Below, in pieces: positions 8,859-18,432 of a stretch of 64,000 nt of DNA. The translations under genes were made by a program, and so were the position numbers. Each line of letters starts with the position of its first letter. The first letter of the stretch is position 1. Source of the stretch: Spirilliplanes yamanashiensis (GTDB taxonomy: Bacteria > Actinomycetota > Actinomycetes > Mycobacteriales > Micromonosporaceae); the NCBI RefSeq assembly GCF_016863475.1, contig NZ_BOOY01000005.1:124001-188000 (forward strand). The letters are read 5' to 3'. Below the pieces are notes generated by a model that was not told where the DNA came from, did no database searches, and saw only the letters and a list, made by a program, of their open reading frames with translations.

Positions 8859-9511
8859 TCGCGCTGCGCGACGTCGGCAAGACCTACCCCGGCGGGGTGA
8901 CCGCCCTGGCCGGGGTGACCCTGGACGTGGCGGCGGGGGAGTTCGTGGCCGTGGTCGGCCCGTCCGGCTCGGGCAAGTCGACGATGCTGCACCTGCTCGG
9001 CGCCCTCGACCGCCCGACCACGGGCTCGGTGACGATCGGCGGCGCCGACGTGGCGACGCTGCCCGACCGGGCGCTGTCGGCGCTGCGCGCCCGCACCGTC
9101 GGGTTCGTGTTCCAGCAGTTCCACCTGGCGCCCGGGGTGTCCGCCGTGGACAACGTCGCCGACGGCCTGCTCTACGCCGGGGTGCGCCGCCGCGAGCGGC
9201 GCCGGCGCGCGGCCGCCGCCCTGGAACGCGTGGGCCTCGCCCACCGCGCCCACCACCGCCCGCACGAGCTGTCCGGCGGCGAACGCCAGCGCGTCGCGAT
9301 CGCCCGCGCCGTCGTCGGCGACCCGCCGCTGCTGCTCGCCGACGAACCCACCGGCAACCTCGACTCGGTGTCGGGCGCGGGCGTGCTGACCCTGCTGCAC
9401 GACCTGCACGCCGCCGGCACCACGGTGCTGGTCATCACCCACGACCGGCAGATCGCCGACGGCCTGCCCCGCCGGGTGCACCTGCGCGACGGCCGGCTGG
9501 TGACCGCGTGA
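8855..9511 (+). CDS. ABC transporter ATP-binding protein (MacB/LolD type)
   Basis: ATPase of 218 residues. Walker A is GPSGSGKST, the Q-loop lies in [10 protein letters not shown], the signature is [14 protein letters not shown], Walker B is [12 protein letters not shown], and the switch histidine lies in ITHDRQ. These are the hallmarks of the MacB/LolD/FtsE class, which drives mechanotransmission rather than classical substrate translocation. GTG 8855 overlaps the adaptor stop by 4 bp and the stop overlaps the permease start by 4 bp, so the complex is made from one coupled mRNA. Confidence 0.95.
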   Translation: MIALRDVGKTYPGGVTALAGVTLDVAAGEFVAVVGPSGSGKSTMLHLLGALDRPTTGSVTIGGADVATLPDRALSALRARTVGFVFQQFHLAPGVSAVDNVADGLLYAGVRRRERRRRAAAALERVGLAHRAHHRPHELSGGERQRVAIARAVVGDPPLLLADEPTGNLDSVSGAGVLTLLHDLHAAGTTVLVITHDRQIADGLPRRVHLRDGRLVTA

Positions 9512-10680
9512 GCCCGCACCGGCTGGCCCCGGCCGACGTCCTGCGCGTCGGCGCCGCGGGCCTGCGCGCCCGCCCGCTGCGGGTCACCCTGTCCGCGGTC
9601 GGCATCGCCATCGGCATCGCCGCGATGCTCGCCGTCGTCGGCATCTCCGCCTCCAGCCGCGCCGAGGTCGACCGCGCCCTCACCGCCCTCGGCACCAACC
9701 TGCTGACGGCGGCGCCCGGCCAGACCCTGTTCGGCGACGAGGCCACCCTGCCCGCCGAGTCGCTGGCGATGGTGCGCCGCATCGGCCCCGTCGAGTCGGT
9801 GTCCGCGACGGCGGTGCTGGACGCCAAGGTGTACCGCACCGACCACGTCCCGGCCGCCGAGACGGGCAGCATCGCCGTCCGGGCCGCGCGCGACGACCTG
9901 CTCGGCACGGTCGGCGGCACGGTGGCCCGCGGCCGCTGGCTGACGGAGTCGGCCGCCCCGGCCGTGGTGCTGGGCGCGACGGCCGCCCGGCGGCTCGGCG
10001 TCACCGCCCCGGGCGTGCGGGTGTGGCTGGGCGGCGCCTGGTACGCGGTGACCGGCATCCTCGCCCCGGTCCCGCTGGCGCCCGAACTGGACGCCTCCGC
10101 CCTGGTCGGCTGGTCGTCGGCGGCCGCGCTGCTGGACTTCGACGGCGCACCGACCACCGTGTACACCCGCTCCGCCGAGCCGGCCGTCGAGGCGGTCCGC
10201 GCCGTCCTGGCCGCCACCGTCAACCCGGCCGCCCCGAACGAGGTGACGGTGTCCCGCCCGTCCGACGCCCTGGCCGCCGCCCGCGCCACCGACGCCGCCC
10301 TCAACGGCCTGCTCCTGGGCCTCGGCGCGGTCGCCCTGCTCGTCGGCGGCGTCGGCGTCGCCAACACGATGGTCATCTCGGTGCTGGAACGCCGCCCGGA
10401 GATCGGCCTGCGCCGGGCCCTGGGCGCCACCCGCGGCCAGGTCAGGACGCAGTTCCTGGTGGAATCGCTGCTGCTGGCCACCCTGGGCGGCGTGGCGGGC
10501 GTGCTGACCGGCGCCCTGGTGACGGCGGGCTACGCCCTGTCCCGGGACTGGCCACCCGTGGTGCCGGGCTGGGCGCTGGCCGGGGGAGTGGCGGCGACGA
10601 CGCTGGTCGGCGCGGTCGCGGGCCTGTACCCGGCGATGCGCGCGGCGGCCCTGCCCCCGACCCGCGCCCTGGCCTCGTAG
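9508..10680 (+). CDS. ABC transporter permease (MacB type, FtsX fold)
   Basis: Integral membrane protein of 390 residues. Transmembrane segment 1 is [21 protein letters not shown] large extracytoplasmic MacB_PCD domain (about residues 45-270) follows, then three C-terminal helices, including [20 protein letters not shown] and the FtsX core [19 protein letters not shown]. It pairs with the ATPase at 8855 and the adaptor at 7836, and likely exports a peptide or lipid or acts as an envelope-stress mechanotransmitter. The substrate is not evident from sequence. Confidence 0.94.
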   Translation: MSPHRLAPADVLRVGAAGLRARPLRVTLSAVGIAIGIAAMLAVVGISASSRAEVDRALTALGTNLLTAAPGQTLFGDEATLPAESLAMVRRIGPVESVSATAVLDAKVYRTDHVPAAETGSIAVRAARDDLLGTVGGTVARGRWLTESAAPAVVLGATAARRLGVTAPGVRVWLGGAWYAVTGILAPVPLAPELDASALVGWSSAAALLDFDGAPTTVYTRSAEPAVEAVRAVLAATVNPAAPNEVTVSRPSDALAAARATDAALNGLLLGLGAVALLVGGVGVANTMVISVLERRPEIGLRRALGATRGQVRTQFLVESLLLATLGGVAGVLTGALVTAGYALSRDWPPVVPGWALAGGVAATTLVGAVAGLYPAMRAAALPPTRALAS

Positions 10681-10686
10681 CGGCCC

Positions 10687-10721
10687 GCGCGGGGCGGGGG
10701 ACCGGCGGCTCCGCCCCGCGC
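10687..10721. terminator. Bidirectional hairpin terminator
   Basis: An 11-bp perfect stem (GCGCGGGGCGG paired with CCGCCCCGCGC, 13-nt loop) lies in the 47-bp gap between the convergent permease and malic enzyme genes. There is no T-run, as is usual for high-GC actinomycete terminators. Confidence 0.6.
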
Positions 10722-10727
10722 AGGCGG

Positions 10728-12188
<1,461 letters not shown>

Positions 12189-12360
12189 GGGTTTCCCTCC
12201 GTCGTTGCAGGGGTCGGCGCTACCGCCGTGCGTGCATTCTTGCGCGTCCGGAATATCCGCCCCCACCGCACGGGTTACCCATGAGTTCACGTTTGGGACC
12301 AACGCGCAGGGTGCATATCCGGATGCGCCCGGCACCCCGGCCGTGTCACGATCGGGGCCT

Positions 12361-12366
12361 AGGAGG
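12361..12366 (+). promoter_or_regulatory. Perfect Shine-Dalgarno AGGAGG for hflX
   Basis: AGGAGG ends 7 bases before the TTG at 12374. No ATG or GTG is in frame at a suitable distance, so this site decides the TTG start of hflX. Confidence 0.75.
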
Positions 12367-12373
12367 CTTACTT

Positions 12374-13774
12374 TTGCGAACTTCTTACGACAGTGACGCC
12401 GAGCTGGACCAGATCACCACGGGTGACCTGGAGCTGGACGACCGGCACTCCTTGAGGCGCGTCGCCGGGCTCTCGACGGAGCTCACCGACGTCACCGAGG
12501 TCGAGTACCGGCAGCTGCGCCTCGAGCGCGTCGTGCTGGTCGGCGTCTGGACCGAGGGCACGGCCACCGACGCCGACAACTCCATGGCCGAGCTGGCGGC
12601 GCTGAGCGAGACCGCGGGCTCGCAGGTGCTCGAGGGGCTCGTGCAGCGGCGGCAGCGGCCCGACCCGGCCACCTTCATCGGCCGCGGCAAGGTCGACGAG
12701 GTGCGCGACGTGGTCGTCGCGACGGGCGCCGACACGGTCATCTGCGACGGCGAGCTGTCGCCCTCCCAGCTGCGCAACCTGGAGCAGAAGGTCAAGGTCA
12801 AGGTCGTCGACCGGACGGCGCTGATCCTCGACATCTTCGCCCAGCACGCCAAGAGCAAGGAGGGCAAGGCGCAGGTCGAGCTGGCCCAGCTCGAGTACCT
12901 GCTGCCGCGGCTGCGCGGCTGGGGCGAGACGCTGTCCCGGCAGGCCGGTGGCGCCGGCGGCGGCGCGGGCGGCGGCGTGGGCCTGCGCGGTCCCGGTGAG
13001 ACGAAGCTGGAGATCGACCGCCGGCGGATCCGCACCCGCATCGCGCGGCTGCGCCGCGAGATCAAGGCCATGCGGACCATCCGCAACACCAAGCGGGCCG
13101 GCCGCCAGCGCAACGCGGTGCCCGCGGTCGCCATCGCCGGCTACACCAACGCCGGCAAGTCGAGCCTGCTCAACCGCCTCACCGGGGCGGGCGTGCTGGT
13201 CGAGGACGCGCTGTTCGCCACCCTCGACCCGACGACCCGGCGCGCGGAGGCCACCGACGGCCGCACCTACACCCTGTCGGACACGGTGGGCTTCGTCCGG
13301 CACCTTCCGCACCAGATCGTCGAGGCGTTCCGCTCGACGCTGGAGGAGGTCGCCGACGCCGACCTGGTCGTGCACGTCGTCGACGGCGCGCACGCCGACC
13401 CCGAGGAGCAGGTCCGCGCGGTCCGCGAGGTGCTGGCCGAGGTGAACGCCGACAAGCTGCCCGAGCTGCTGGTGGTCAACAAGGTCGACACCGCCGACGA
13501 GGAGACCCTGCTGCGCCTCAAGCGCGCGTGGCCCGAGGCCGTGTTCGTGTCGGCGCACTCCGGCCGCGGCATCGACGAGCTGCGCGCCGCCATCGAGACC
13601 CGGCTGCCGCGCCCGCGCGTCGAGCTGGAGGTGCTGGTCCCGTACGACCGCGGCGACCTCGTCGCGCGGGTGCACCGCCGGGGCCAGGTGCTGTCGGCCC
13701 GGCACACCGACGGCGGCACCGAACTGCGGGTGCGCGTCGACGAGCAGCTCGCCGCGGAGCTTCGCGCTCTGTAG
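12374..13774 (+). CDS. hflX: GTPase HflX
   Basis: Ribosome-associated GTPase that splits or rescues stalled ribosomes under stress. The 466-residue protein has the N-terminal HflX domain (RPDPATFIGRGKVDEV), the glycine-rich linker [20 protein letters not shown], a long helical region, and the GTPase domain with GYTNAGKSS (G1), DPTTR (G2 region), DTVGF (G3) and NKVD (G4). The start is TTG 12374, supported by a perfect AGGAGG. It is divergent from malic enzyme and followed by a 12-bp hairpin. The M. tuberculosis relative lies in the same lexA-dapF interval. Confidence 0.95.
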   Translation: MRTSYDSDAELDQITTGDLELDDRHSLRRVAGLSTELTDVTEVEYRQLRLERVVLVGVWTEGTATDADNSMAELAALSETAGSQVLEGLVQRRQRPDPATFIGRGKVDEVRDVVVATGADTVICDGELSPSQLRNLEQKVKVKVVDRTALILDIFAQHAKSKEGKAQVELAQLEYLLPRLRGWGETLSRQAGGAGGGAGGGVGLRGPGETKLEIDRRRIRTRIARLRREIKAMRTIRNTKRAGRQRNAVPAVAIAGYTNAGKSSLLNRLTGAGVLVEDALFATLDPTTRRAEATDGRTYTLSDTVGFVRHLPHQIVEAFRSTLEEVADADLVVHVVDGAHADPEEQVRAVREVLAEVNADKLPELLVVNKVDTADEETLLRLKRAWPEAVFVSAHSGRGIDELRAAIETRLPRPRVELEVLVPYDRGDLVARVHRRGQVLSARHTDGGTELRVRVDEQLAAELRAL

Positions 13775-13794
13775 TCGGTCCATCGTGGACGCAC

Positions 13795-13828
13795 CGTGCC
13801 GGTCACTATCTGTACTGTGACCGGCACG
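13795..13828 (+). terminator. Strong hairpin terminator after hflX
   Basis: A perfect 12-bp stem (CGTGCCGGTCAC with GTGACCGGCACG) around a 10-nt loop begins 20 bp after the hflX stop. There is no T-run. Confidence 0.65.
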
Positions 13829-13932
13829 ACGCGTTTCGCTCCCGGTCGTTGGACGCGGTGATGAAGTGTCGGATGGGCAGCATTGATCCACGCGTAACAC
13901 CGCGTGCGGCGCGCGCATGTAACACTGACCGC

Positions 13933-15852
13933 ATGCGTCGTCTCGTGCTCCCGGTCGCGGCTGCCCTCGGGCTGCTCGCGGTCGGCGCCGGGCCCGCCTC
14001 CGCCGAGCCGGCCCCGGCCGAGGCGTCGAAGGCAGCGCCGGGCAAGAAGGTCTGCACCATGACCAGCGAGCTGCTCAACGAGCTCTCCGGACTGGTCGCC
14101 ACCGACGAGGGCTACGTCGTCGTCAACGACGGCACGGACAGTGACGCCCGGCGCCGCGTCTTCTTCCTCGACAAGACGTGCGAGATCGAGAACCGCGTCC
14201 CGTTCCCGGTGACCCCGCGCGACCCCGAGGACCTGGTCCTGTCGCCCGACGGCAAGACGCTGTGGATCGCCGACGTCGGCGACAACGTGACCAACCCCGA
14301 GCGCCGCCCCACGGTCGCCCTGTGGACGATGCCGGTCAGCGGCGCCAAGCAGCCGGTCATCCACCGCTTCACCTACCCGGACGGTCCCAAGGACGCCGAG
14401 GCGCTGCTGCTCACCCCCGACAACAAGCCGATCATCGTCACCAAGGAGATCGGCAAGTCCGGCCTGTACACGCCGACCGGCCCGATGAAGGCGAACAACA
14501 CCACGGGCGTGCCGCTGGAGAAGATCGGCGAGTTCACCGTGCCGGCCAGCACCACCCCGACCGGTTTCATCCCGGGCCGCGTCACCGTCACCGGCGGCGC
14601 CGTCTCACCCGACGGCACCCGGGTCGTGCTGCGCACCTACTCCGACGCGTACGAGTGGGACGTCACCGGCGGCGACATCGCGGCCGCCGTCAAGAACAAG
14701 CCGCGGGTCACGCCCCTGCCCGACGAGCCCTTCGGCGAGGCCATCGCCTACACGCCCGACGGCAAGAACTTCCTCACCGTCTCCGACCTCGGCGACTTCG
14801 AGGACTCGGAGAACGTGCTCCTGCGCTACACCCCGGCCACCGAGGTCGTCACCGCGTCGGCGAAGCAGCCGGGCGGCGCGGACGAGAAGGACAGCGGCCC
14901 GTCGTGGTTCGCCCGCCTCGACCTGTCCGACATCACGTACATGGTCGGCGGCGTCGGCGTGCTCGGCGCGATCCTCGTCGGCATGGGCATCTTCGGCATC
15001 ATGCGCGGCCGCAAGCGCCCGCTGGACGACGACGAGCCCGTGCCTGCGAAGGCCACGGCTGCCGCCTCCGCTGCCGCCGCGCCGAAGAAGCCGGCGCCGG
15101 CCGCGGTGCGCAACGCTGAGACCGCCCAGATCGACGCCGTCAAGGACGACCGGCCGCTGCAGGCCGCGGGCCAGGGCGGCGGGCGCGGCGGCGTGTACGG
15201 CGCCGGCCCGGCGGCCCCCCCTGCGGCTGCTCCGCCGGGTGCCCCGCCGAAGAAGGGCTCGGTGTACGGGGGAGCCCCGGCTGCCCCGCCGCCGGCCGCA
15301 CCGGCGCGCAAGGGCGGCGGGGTGTACGGCGGCACCGCCGGCGACCGCGGCCCGGAGCGTGGCCCGGAGCGTGGCCCTGACCGTGCTCCCGAGCGCGGCC
15401 CTGACCGCGCTCCCGACCGCGGTGACCGCGGTGTCTACGGCAATCCGCCTCCGCCGGTCAACCCGCCCGGCGTGTACGGCGGCGGTGGGCGGCAGGCCAT
15501 GTCCCAGCCGGGCGCGCACAACCCCGGCGGCTCCGGCGCCTACGGCCCGGCGCCGGCCGGAACGTACGGCGGCGGCGGCGCGAGCGCCGGTGCCGGCGCC
15601 TACGCGTCGGCGGGCGGCCCGAGCGGTGGCCGCGGCGCGGGCGGCGGTCACGGTGCGGGCGACGGTCGCGGCTCGGCGGGCGTCCACGCGCCGGCTGACA
15701 CCAGCTACGGCCCGGCCGGCGCCTACGGGCGCGGCGGCGGTGGTCGCGGGCACGACGGCGGCCACGACGGCTGGCAGGGCGCCGGCGGCGGGCACGGCCA
15801 CGACGGCTACGGCGCGGGGCGCCGCGGCGAGAGCTACGCCGACTACCGCTGA
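13933..15852 (+). CDS. Secreted-facing beta-propeller-like membrane protein with long Gly/Pro/Tyr-rich cytoplasmic tail
   Basis: Protein of 639 residues. A signal peptide (about residues 1-28, ending ASAEP) leads into an extracytoplasmic domain of about 300 residues with propeller-like motifs such as LVLSPDGKTLWIADVGDN and IAYTPDGKNFLTVSDLGD. One transmembrane helix follows at about residues 335-358, then about 280 residues of low complexity. The tail repeats VYG/AYG/TYG units between Pro/Gly-rich linkers and contains a run of GPER, GPDR, APER and APDR tetrapeptides. The globular half resembles actinobacterial esterase-like/WD40-like sensors, but no function is assigned. ATG 13933 begins the signal peptide. 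Confidence 0.8.
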   Translation: MRRLVLPVAAALGLLAVGAGPASAEPAPAEASKAAPGKKVCTMTSELLNELSGLVATDEGYVVVNDGTDSDARRRVFFLDKTCEIENRVPFPVTPRDPEDLVLSPDGKTLWIADVGDNVTNPERRPTVALWTMPVSGAKQPVIHRFTYPDGPKDAEALLLTPDNKPIIVTKEIGKSGLYTPTGPMKANNTTGVPLEKIGEFTVPASTTPTGFIPGRVTVTGGAVSPDGTRVVLRTYSDAYEWDVTGGDIAAAVKNKPRVTPLPDEPFGEAIAYTPDGKNFLTVSDLGDFEDSENVLLRYTPATEVVTASAKQPGGADEKDSGPSWFARLDLSDITYMVGGVGVLGAILVGMGIFGIMRGRKRPLDDDEPVPAKATAAASAAAAPKKPAPAAVRNAETAQIDAVKDDRPLQAAGQGGGRGGVYGAGPAAPPAAAPPGAPPKKGSVYGGAPAAPPPAAPARKGGGVYGGTAGDRGPERGPERGPDRAPERGPDRAPDRGDRGVYGNPPPPVNPPGVYGGGGRQAMSQPGAHNPGGSGAYGPAPAGTYGGGGASAGAGAYASAGGPSGGRGAGGGHGAGDGRGSAGVHAPADTSYGPAGAYGRGGGGRGHDGGHDGWQGAGGGHGHDGYGAGRRGESYADYR

Positions 15853-15884
15853 CGGATCCCCGGTCCGAAGCTGGACCGGAACCT

Positions 15885-15967
15885 GGGCGCGGACCTGAAT
15901 CCGGGCGCGGACCTGAATCCGGGCGCGGACCTGAACCCGGGCGCGGACCTGAACCCGGGCGCGGACC
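15885..15967. repeat. 18-bp tandem repeat array, about 4.5 copies
   Basis: The unit GGGCGCGGACCTGAAYCC is repeated head to tail at 15885, 15903, 15921 and 15939, with a partial fifth copy. The first two copies have T and the next two have C at the variable base, suggesting copy-by-copy expansion. It lies in the 430-bp convergent gap between the membrane protein gene and lexA. Confidence 0.9.
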
Positions 15968-16110
15968 TAGCGCGGATGCGGATACGGCCGGACCCCAGAG
16001 CCCGGCGCAGACAGTCTCGGACTCCGGCGGGGCACAATCCGAACCTAGGCCCGTGCCGGACCGGACCTCAGGCCGGACCGCGACCCTTGCCGGATCGGAC
16101 CTCGGCCCAT

Positions 16111-16195
16111 GCCGGACCCCGGCCCATGCCGGACCCCGGCCCAAGCCGGACCCCGGCCCAAGCCGGACCCCGGCCCAAGCCGGACCCCGGCCAGG
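16111..16195. repeat. 17-bp tandem repeat array, about 5 copies
   Basis: The unit GCCGGACCCCGGCCCAA (first copy ending in T) occurs at 16111, 16128, 16145, 16162 and, incompletely, 16179. The complementary strand has regularly spaced GGG/GGGG runs that could form G-quadruplexes in the lexA 3' transcript. Apart from the two arrays, the 15853-16282 gap shows no gene; its open frames are low-complexity products of the repeats. Confidence 0.88.
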
Positions 16196-16282
16196 CCAAT
16201 CACCTTCCGCGTCGGCTTCGTGGACCGGCCGGCGGACGGTCACCCCCGCAGGGTGCCCCGCCCGCCGGAGCGGCGGAAGACC

Positions 16283-17068
16283 TCAGATGCGGCGCAGCAC
16301 CGCCACCACGCGGCCCATGATCGTGGCCGTGTCGCCCGGGATCGGGTCGAACGCCGAGTTCGCCGGCATCAGCCACACGTGGCCGTCGCGCCGCCGGTAG
16401 TTCTTCACCGTGGCCTCGCCGTCGAGCATGGCGGCCACGATGTCGCCCGACTCGGCGGTGGGCTGCTGGCGCACCACGACCCAGTCGCCGTTGCAGATCG
16501 CGGCGTCGATCATCGAGTCGCCCTTGACCTGGAGCATGAAGACCTCGCCCTCGCCGACCAGCTCGCGCGGCAGCGGGAACACGTCCTCGACGGCCTGCTC
16601 GGCCAGGATGGGTCCACCGGCGGCGATCTGGCCGAGCAGCGGCACGTACGCCGGGGTGGGGCGCTGGGCGCGCACCGCCTCGTCGTCGATCGCGTCGCTG
16701 GGCGGGCGCACGTCGACGGCGCGGGGGCGGTTGGGGTCGCGGCGCAGGAAGCCCTTCCGCTCCAGCTCCTTGAGCTGGTAGGCCACTGACGACGGCGACA
16801 CGAGGCCGACGGCCTCGCCGATCTCGCGCACGCTCGGCGGGTAGCCGTAGCGCTCCACCCAGTCGCGGATGAACTCGAGGATGCGCCGTTGCCGGGCGGT
16901 GAGGTCAACGGTCGCCGGGTCCGGGAACGCGCTGACCACCGGGGCGACGGAGCGGACCTGTGGGGCGGCGCTGCGGGCCCGCGTGGCCGGCCGCCGCTTG
17001 ACGGGAGCCTGCGCCGGAGCGTCGGCTCGGTCCTGGTGTTGCCGGCTGGTCCGGTCGTCGGTCGACAC
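16283..17068 (-). CDS. lexA: LexA, SOS-response repressor and self-cleaving protease
   Basis: Represses DNA-damage genes and cleaves itself on activated RecA. The 261-residue protein has an N-terminal extension of about 50 residues, the winged-helix DNA-binding domain ([41 protein letters not shown]), the Ala-Gly cleavage site at A150-G151 (QIAAGGP), and the catalytic dyad S185 (KGDSMIDA) and K222 (GEATVKNY). GTG 17068 follows a GGGAGGG sequence. It is divergent from a ChiZ-like LysM gene, with SOS-box-like sequences between them that imply autoregulation. Confidence 0.97.
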   Translation of the reverse strand: MSTDDRTSRQHQDRADAPAQAPVKRRPATRARSAAPQVRSVAPVVSAFPDPATVDLTARQRRILEFIRDWVERYGYPPSVREIGEAVGLVSPSSVAYQLKELERKGFLRRDPNRPRAVDVRPPSDAIDDEAVRAQRPTPAYVPLLGQIAAGGPILAEQAVEDVFPLPRELVGEGEVFMLQVKGDSMIDAAICNGDWVVVRQQPTAESGDIVAAMLDGEATVKNYRRRDGHVWLMPANSAFDPIPGDTATIMGRVVAVLRRI

Positions 17069-17199
17069 GTCCGCCCTCCCTGTCGGCCACGCCCGCGCGG
17101 GCGTGGTTGCGTCGCGAGCCGGCCAACGCCCGTGTGGGGAAGGGTGATGTCCGGCTAACCCCTCTTGCCGGGAAACCGTATCGGCGCACCCCGACACTT

Positions 17200-17215
17200 T
17201 CAAACATCTGTACGA
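17200..17215. promoter_or_regulatory. Probable third SOS box, proximal to lexA
   Basis: TCAAACATCTGTACGA matches 10 of the 12 fixed positions of the actinobacterial SOS box TCGAAC-N4-GTTCGA. It lies 132 bp before the lexA start and 125 bp before the LysM gene. Confidence 0.5.
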
Positions 17216-17275
17216 CTTTTCTGCGGCGTGTCGCCAGGGAGTGCTCGACTTCCGCACACCTGTTCTGATAAACCA

Positions 17276-17291
17276 TCGTACGTCCGTTCGA
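17276..17291. promoter_or_regulatory. SOS box (LexA operator) 1
   Basis: TCGTACGTCCGTTCGA matches 11 of 12 fixed positions of TCGAAC-N4-GTTCGA. It directly abuts a second box, and together they form a 32-bp near-perfect inverted repeat 34 bp before the ATG of the ChiZ-like gene. Confidence 0.8.
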
Positions 17292-17307
17292 TCGAACGGG
17301 CGTACGA
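17292..17307. promoter_or_regulatory. SOS box (LexA operator) 2
   Basis: TCGAACGGGCGTACGA matches 11 of 12 fixed positions of the consensus and starts at the base after box 1. The deviant half-sites are the two outer ones, so the inner GTTCGATCGAAC is itself a perfect palindrome. Confidence 0.8.
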
Positions 17308-17324
17308 CCGGAAGGGTGAACGTC

Positions 17325-17657
17325 ATGGTGGCAGGCGGTGCGCCGGTGGTGCCGGCTCCGAGATTGCGCCTCACGCGGCGGGGCCGGGCCGCCGTCCTCG
17401 GCTTCTTCCTCGTGGTGAACACCACCTGCGGCATCCTGCTGGCGAGCGCGTCGCGCGCGGCGGACCCCGCGCCGGGCGTCCCCGCGGCGGGGCCCACGGC
17501 GGTCGTCGGCCCGCACGACACCCTGTGGTCGATCGCGTCGCGGCACGACCCGGGCCGCAGTCCCGCGGCCGTCGTGGCGGACATCCGCCGGCTCAACGAT
17601 CTGTCCGGTTCGGTGGTGCACCCGGGCGAGAGTCTGCTGCTCCCGCGTGCCGAATGA
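17325..17657 (+). CDS. LysM-domain membrane protein, ChiZ-like SOS division inhibitor
   Basis: Protein of 110 residues with a basic N-terminus, one transmembrane helix (about residues 23-43, [19 protein letters not shown]) and an extracytoplasmic LysM domain ([17 protein letters not shown] to [14 protein letters not shown]) that binds peptidoglycan. It is divergent from lexA and preceded by SOS boxes, exactly like M. tuberculosis Rv2719c (ChiZ), which delays septation after DNA damage. The function is inferred from synteny and architecture. ATG 17325 has GAAGGG 8 bases upstream; GTG 17316 is less likely. It is shorter than the mycobacterial protein. Confidence 0.82.
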   Translation: MVAGGAPVVPAPRLRLTRRGRAAVLGFFLVVNTTCGILLASASRAADPAPGVPAAGPTAVVGPHDTLWSIASRHDPGRSPAAVVADIRRLNDLSGSVVHPGESLLLPRAE

Positions 17658-17739
17658 CCGTTTCCCGGCGCTGCCGGTAACCGGCCACCCACCCCTCGTG
17701 TTGAGTGTGACGACACGGCGCGCCGACACTCCGATTGAC

Positions 17740-17768
17740 TTGCGCCCGCGTCGGCGGCGGCCTAACGT
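17740..17768 (+). promoter_or_regulatory. Probable nrdR-nrdJ promoter
   Basis: TTGCGC (17740-17745) and TAACGT (17763-17768) are separated by exactly 17 bp. The candidate NrdR box begins 4 bp after the -10 element, placing it over the expected transcription start. Confidence 0.5.
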
Positions 17769-17771
17769 CAA

Positions 17772-17787
17772 CCACAACATCTAGTAG
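17772..17787. promoter_or_regulatory. Candidate NrdR box
   Basis: CCACAACATCTAGTAG matches 12 of 16 positions of the recalled NrdR-box consensus ACACWAWATVTWGWGT. It stands upstream of nrdR-nrdJ, consistent with autoregulation by NrdR. A clear second box at the usual spacing is not visible. Confidence 0.55.
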
Positions 17788-17833
17788 TTACAAGGGTGTA
17801 AGTCATCCACGGGTTGGGGTTGCCTCCCCGGCG

Positions 17834-17853
17834 TTCTCCACACGTTATCCACA
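17834..17853 (+). promoter_or_regulatory. Two tandem DnaA boxes
   Basis: TTCTCCACA (17834-17842, one mismatch) and TTATCCACA (17845-17853, perfect) lie in the same orientation 11 bp apart in the nrdR leader, about 80-100 bp before the start codon. DnaA is known to act on E. coli nrdAB; here the role is inferred. Confidence 0.55.
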
Positions 17854-17932
17854 GCGCAACGGCGGTTCCACCCGCCGGTGGGCTGCGGTTCCGCGTGCCC
17901 GCAGCTGGCTTCGCACCGTCTGGAGGATCCCG

Positions 17933-18388
17933 GTGCGCTGCCCGTACTGCCGGCACGCCGACTCGCGTGTGGTCGACTCGCGCGAAGCCGACGACGGTCA
18001 GCTCATCCGCCGGCGGCGGTCGTGCCCGGAGTGCGGCAAGCGGTTCACCACGGTCGAGGAGGCGGTGCTCGCGGTGGTCAAGCGCAGCGGCGTCACCGAG
18101 CCGTTCAGCCGCACCAAGATCATGAGCGGGGTGCGCAAGGCCTGCCAGGGCCGGCCCGTGGACGAGGACTCGATCGCGCTGCTCGCGCAGAAGGTCGAGG
18201 AGACCGTCCGGGCGCGCGGCGCCGCCGAGATCCCGAGCCACGATGTGGGCCTGGCCATCCTGGGCCCGCTGCGCGAGCTCGACGCGGTGGCGTACCTGCG
18301 GTTCGCCAGCGTCTACAAGTCCTTCGACTCCATCGACGCCTTCGAGCGGGAGATCGCCGCGCTGCGCGAGGCGCAGCCGGCCACCTAG
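17933..18388 (+). CDS. nrdR: Transcriptional repressor NrdR of ribonucleotide reductase genes
   Basis: Senses ATP/dATP through its ATP-cone and represses ribonucleotide reductase genes. The 151-residue protein has the N-terminal zinc ribbon (CPYC at residues 3-6 and CPEC about 28 residues later) and the ATP-cone domain ([20 protein letters not shown]). GTG 17933 is preceded by GGAGG at 17922-17926. It is followed after 44 bp by nrdJ, which it presumably controls. The upstream region holds a NrdR-box-like site and two DnaA boxes. Confidence 0.97.
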   Translation: MRCPYCRHADSRVVDSREADDGQLIRRRRSCPECGKRFTTVEEAVLAVVKRSGVTEPFSRTKIMSGVRKACQGRPVDEDSIALLAQKVEETVRARGAAEIPSHDVGLAILGPLRELDAVAYLRFASVYKSFDSIDAFEREIAALREAQPAT

Positions 18389-18432
18389 ACGTATTTCTGA
18401 TTTGTGTTCCAGCAAGCCGAGGGGGAAGCACC

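Noticed and set aside
15885-16195. CRISPR-like repeats
   Set aside because: Units are contiguous without unique spacers and no cas gene is nearby.
15976-16320. Open frames across the tandem repeats downstream of lexA
   Set aside because: Products are Pro/Arg/Gly repeats in several frames at once, with no ribosome binding site and overlap with the lexA 3' end.
17253-17268. Additional SOS-like sequence ending in GTTCTG upstream of the LysM gene
   Set aside because: Matches only 8 of 12 fixed positions, within chance for this region.
17735-17768. TTGACT as -35 for nrdR
   Set aside because: The distance to TAACGT is 22 bp; the overlapping TTGCGC gives the standard 17 bp.
17834-17853. Origin of replication because of DnaA boxes
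   Set aside because: Only two boxes, no AT-rich unwinding element, and no dnaA-dnaN neighbourhood.
17658-18432. Cobalamin riboswitch for the B12-dependent reductase
   Set aside because: No B12-box-like sequence or multi-helix leader; nrdJ follows nrdR after 44 bp and the upstream region looks like a NrdR/DnaA-regulated promoter.
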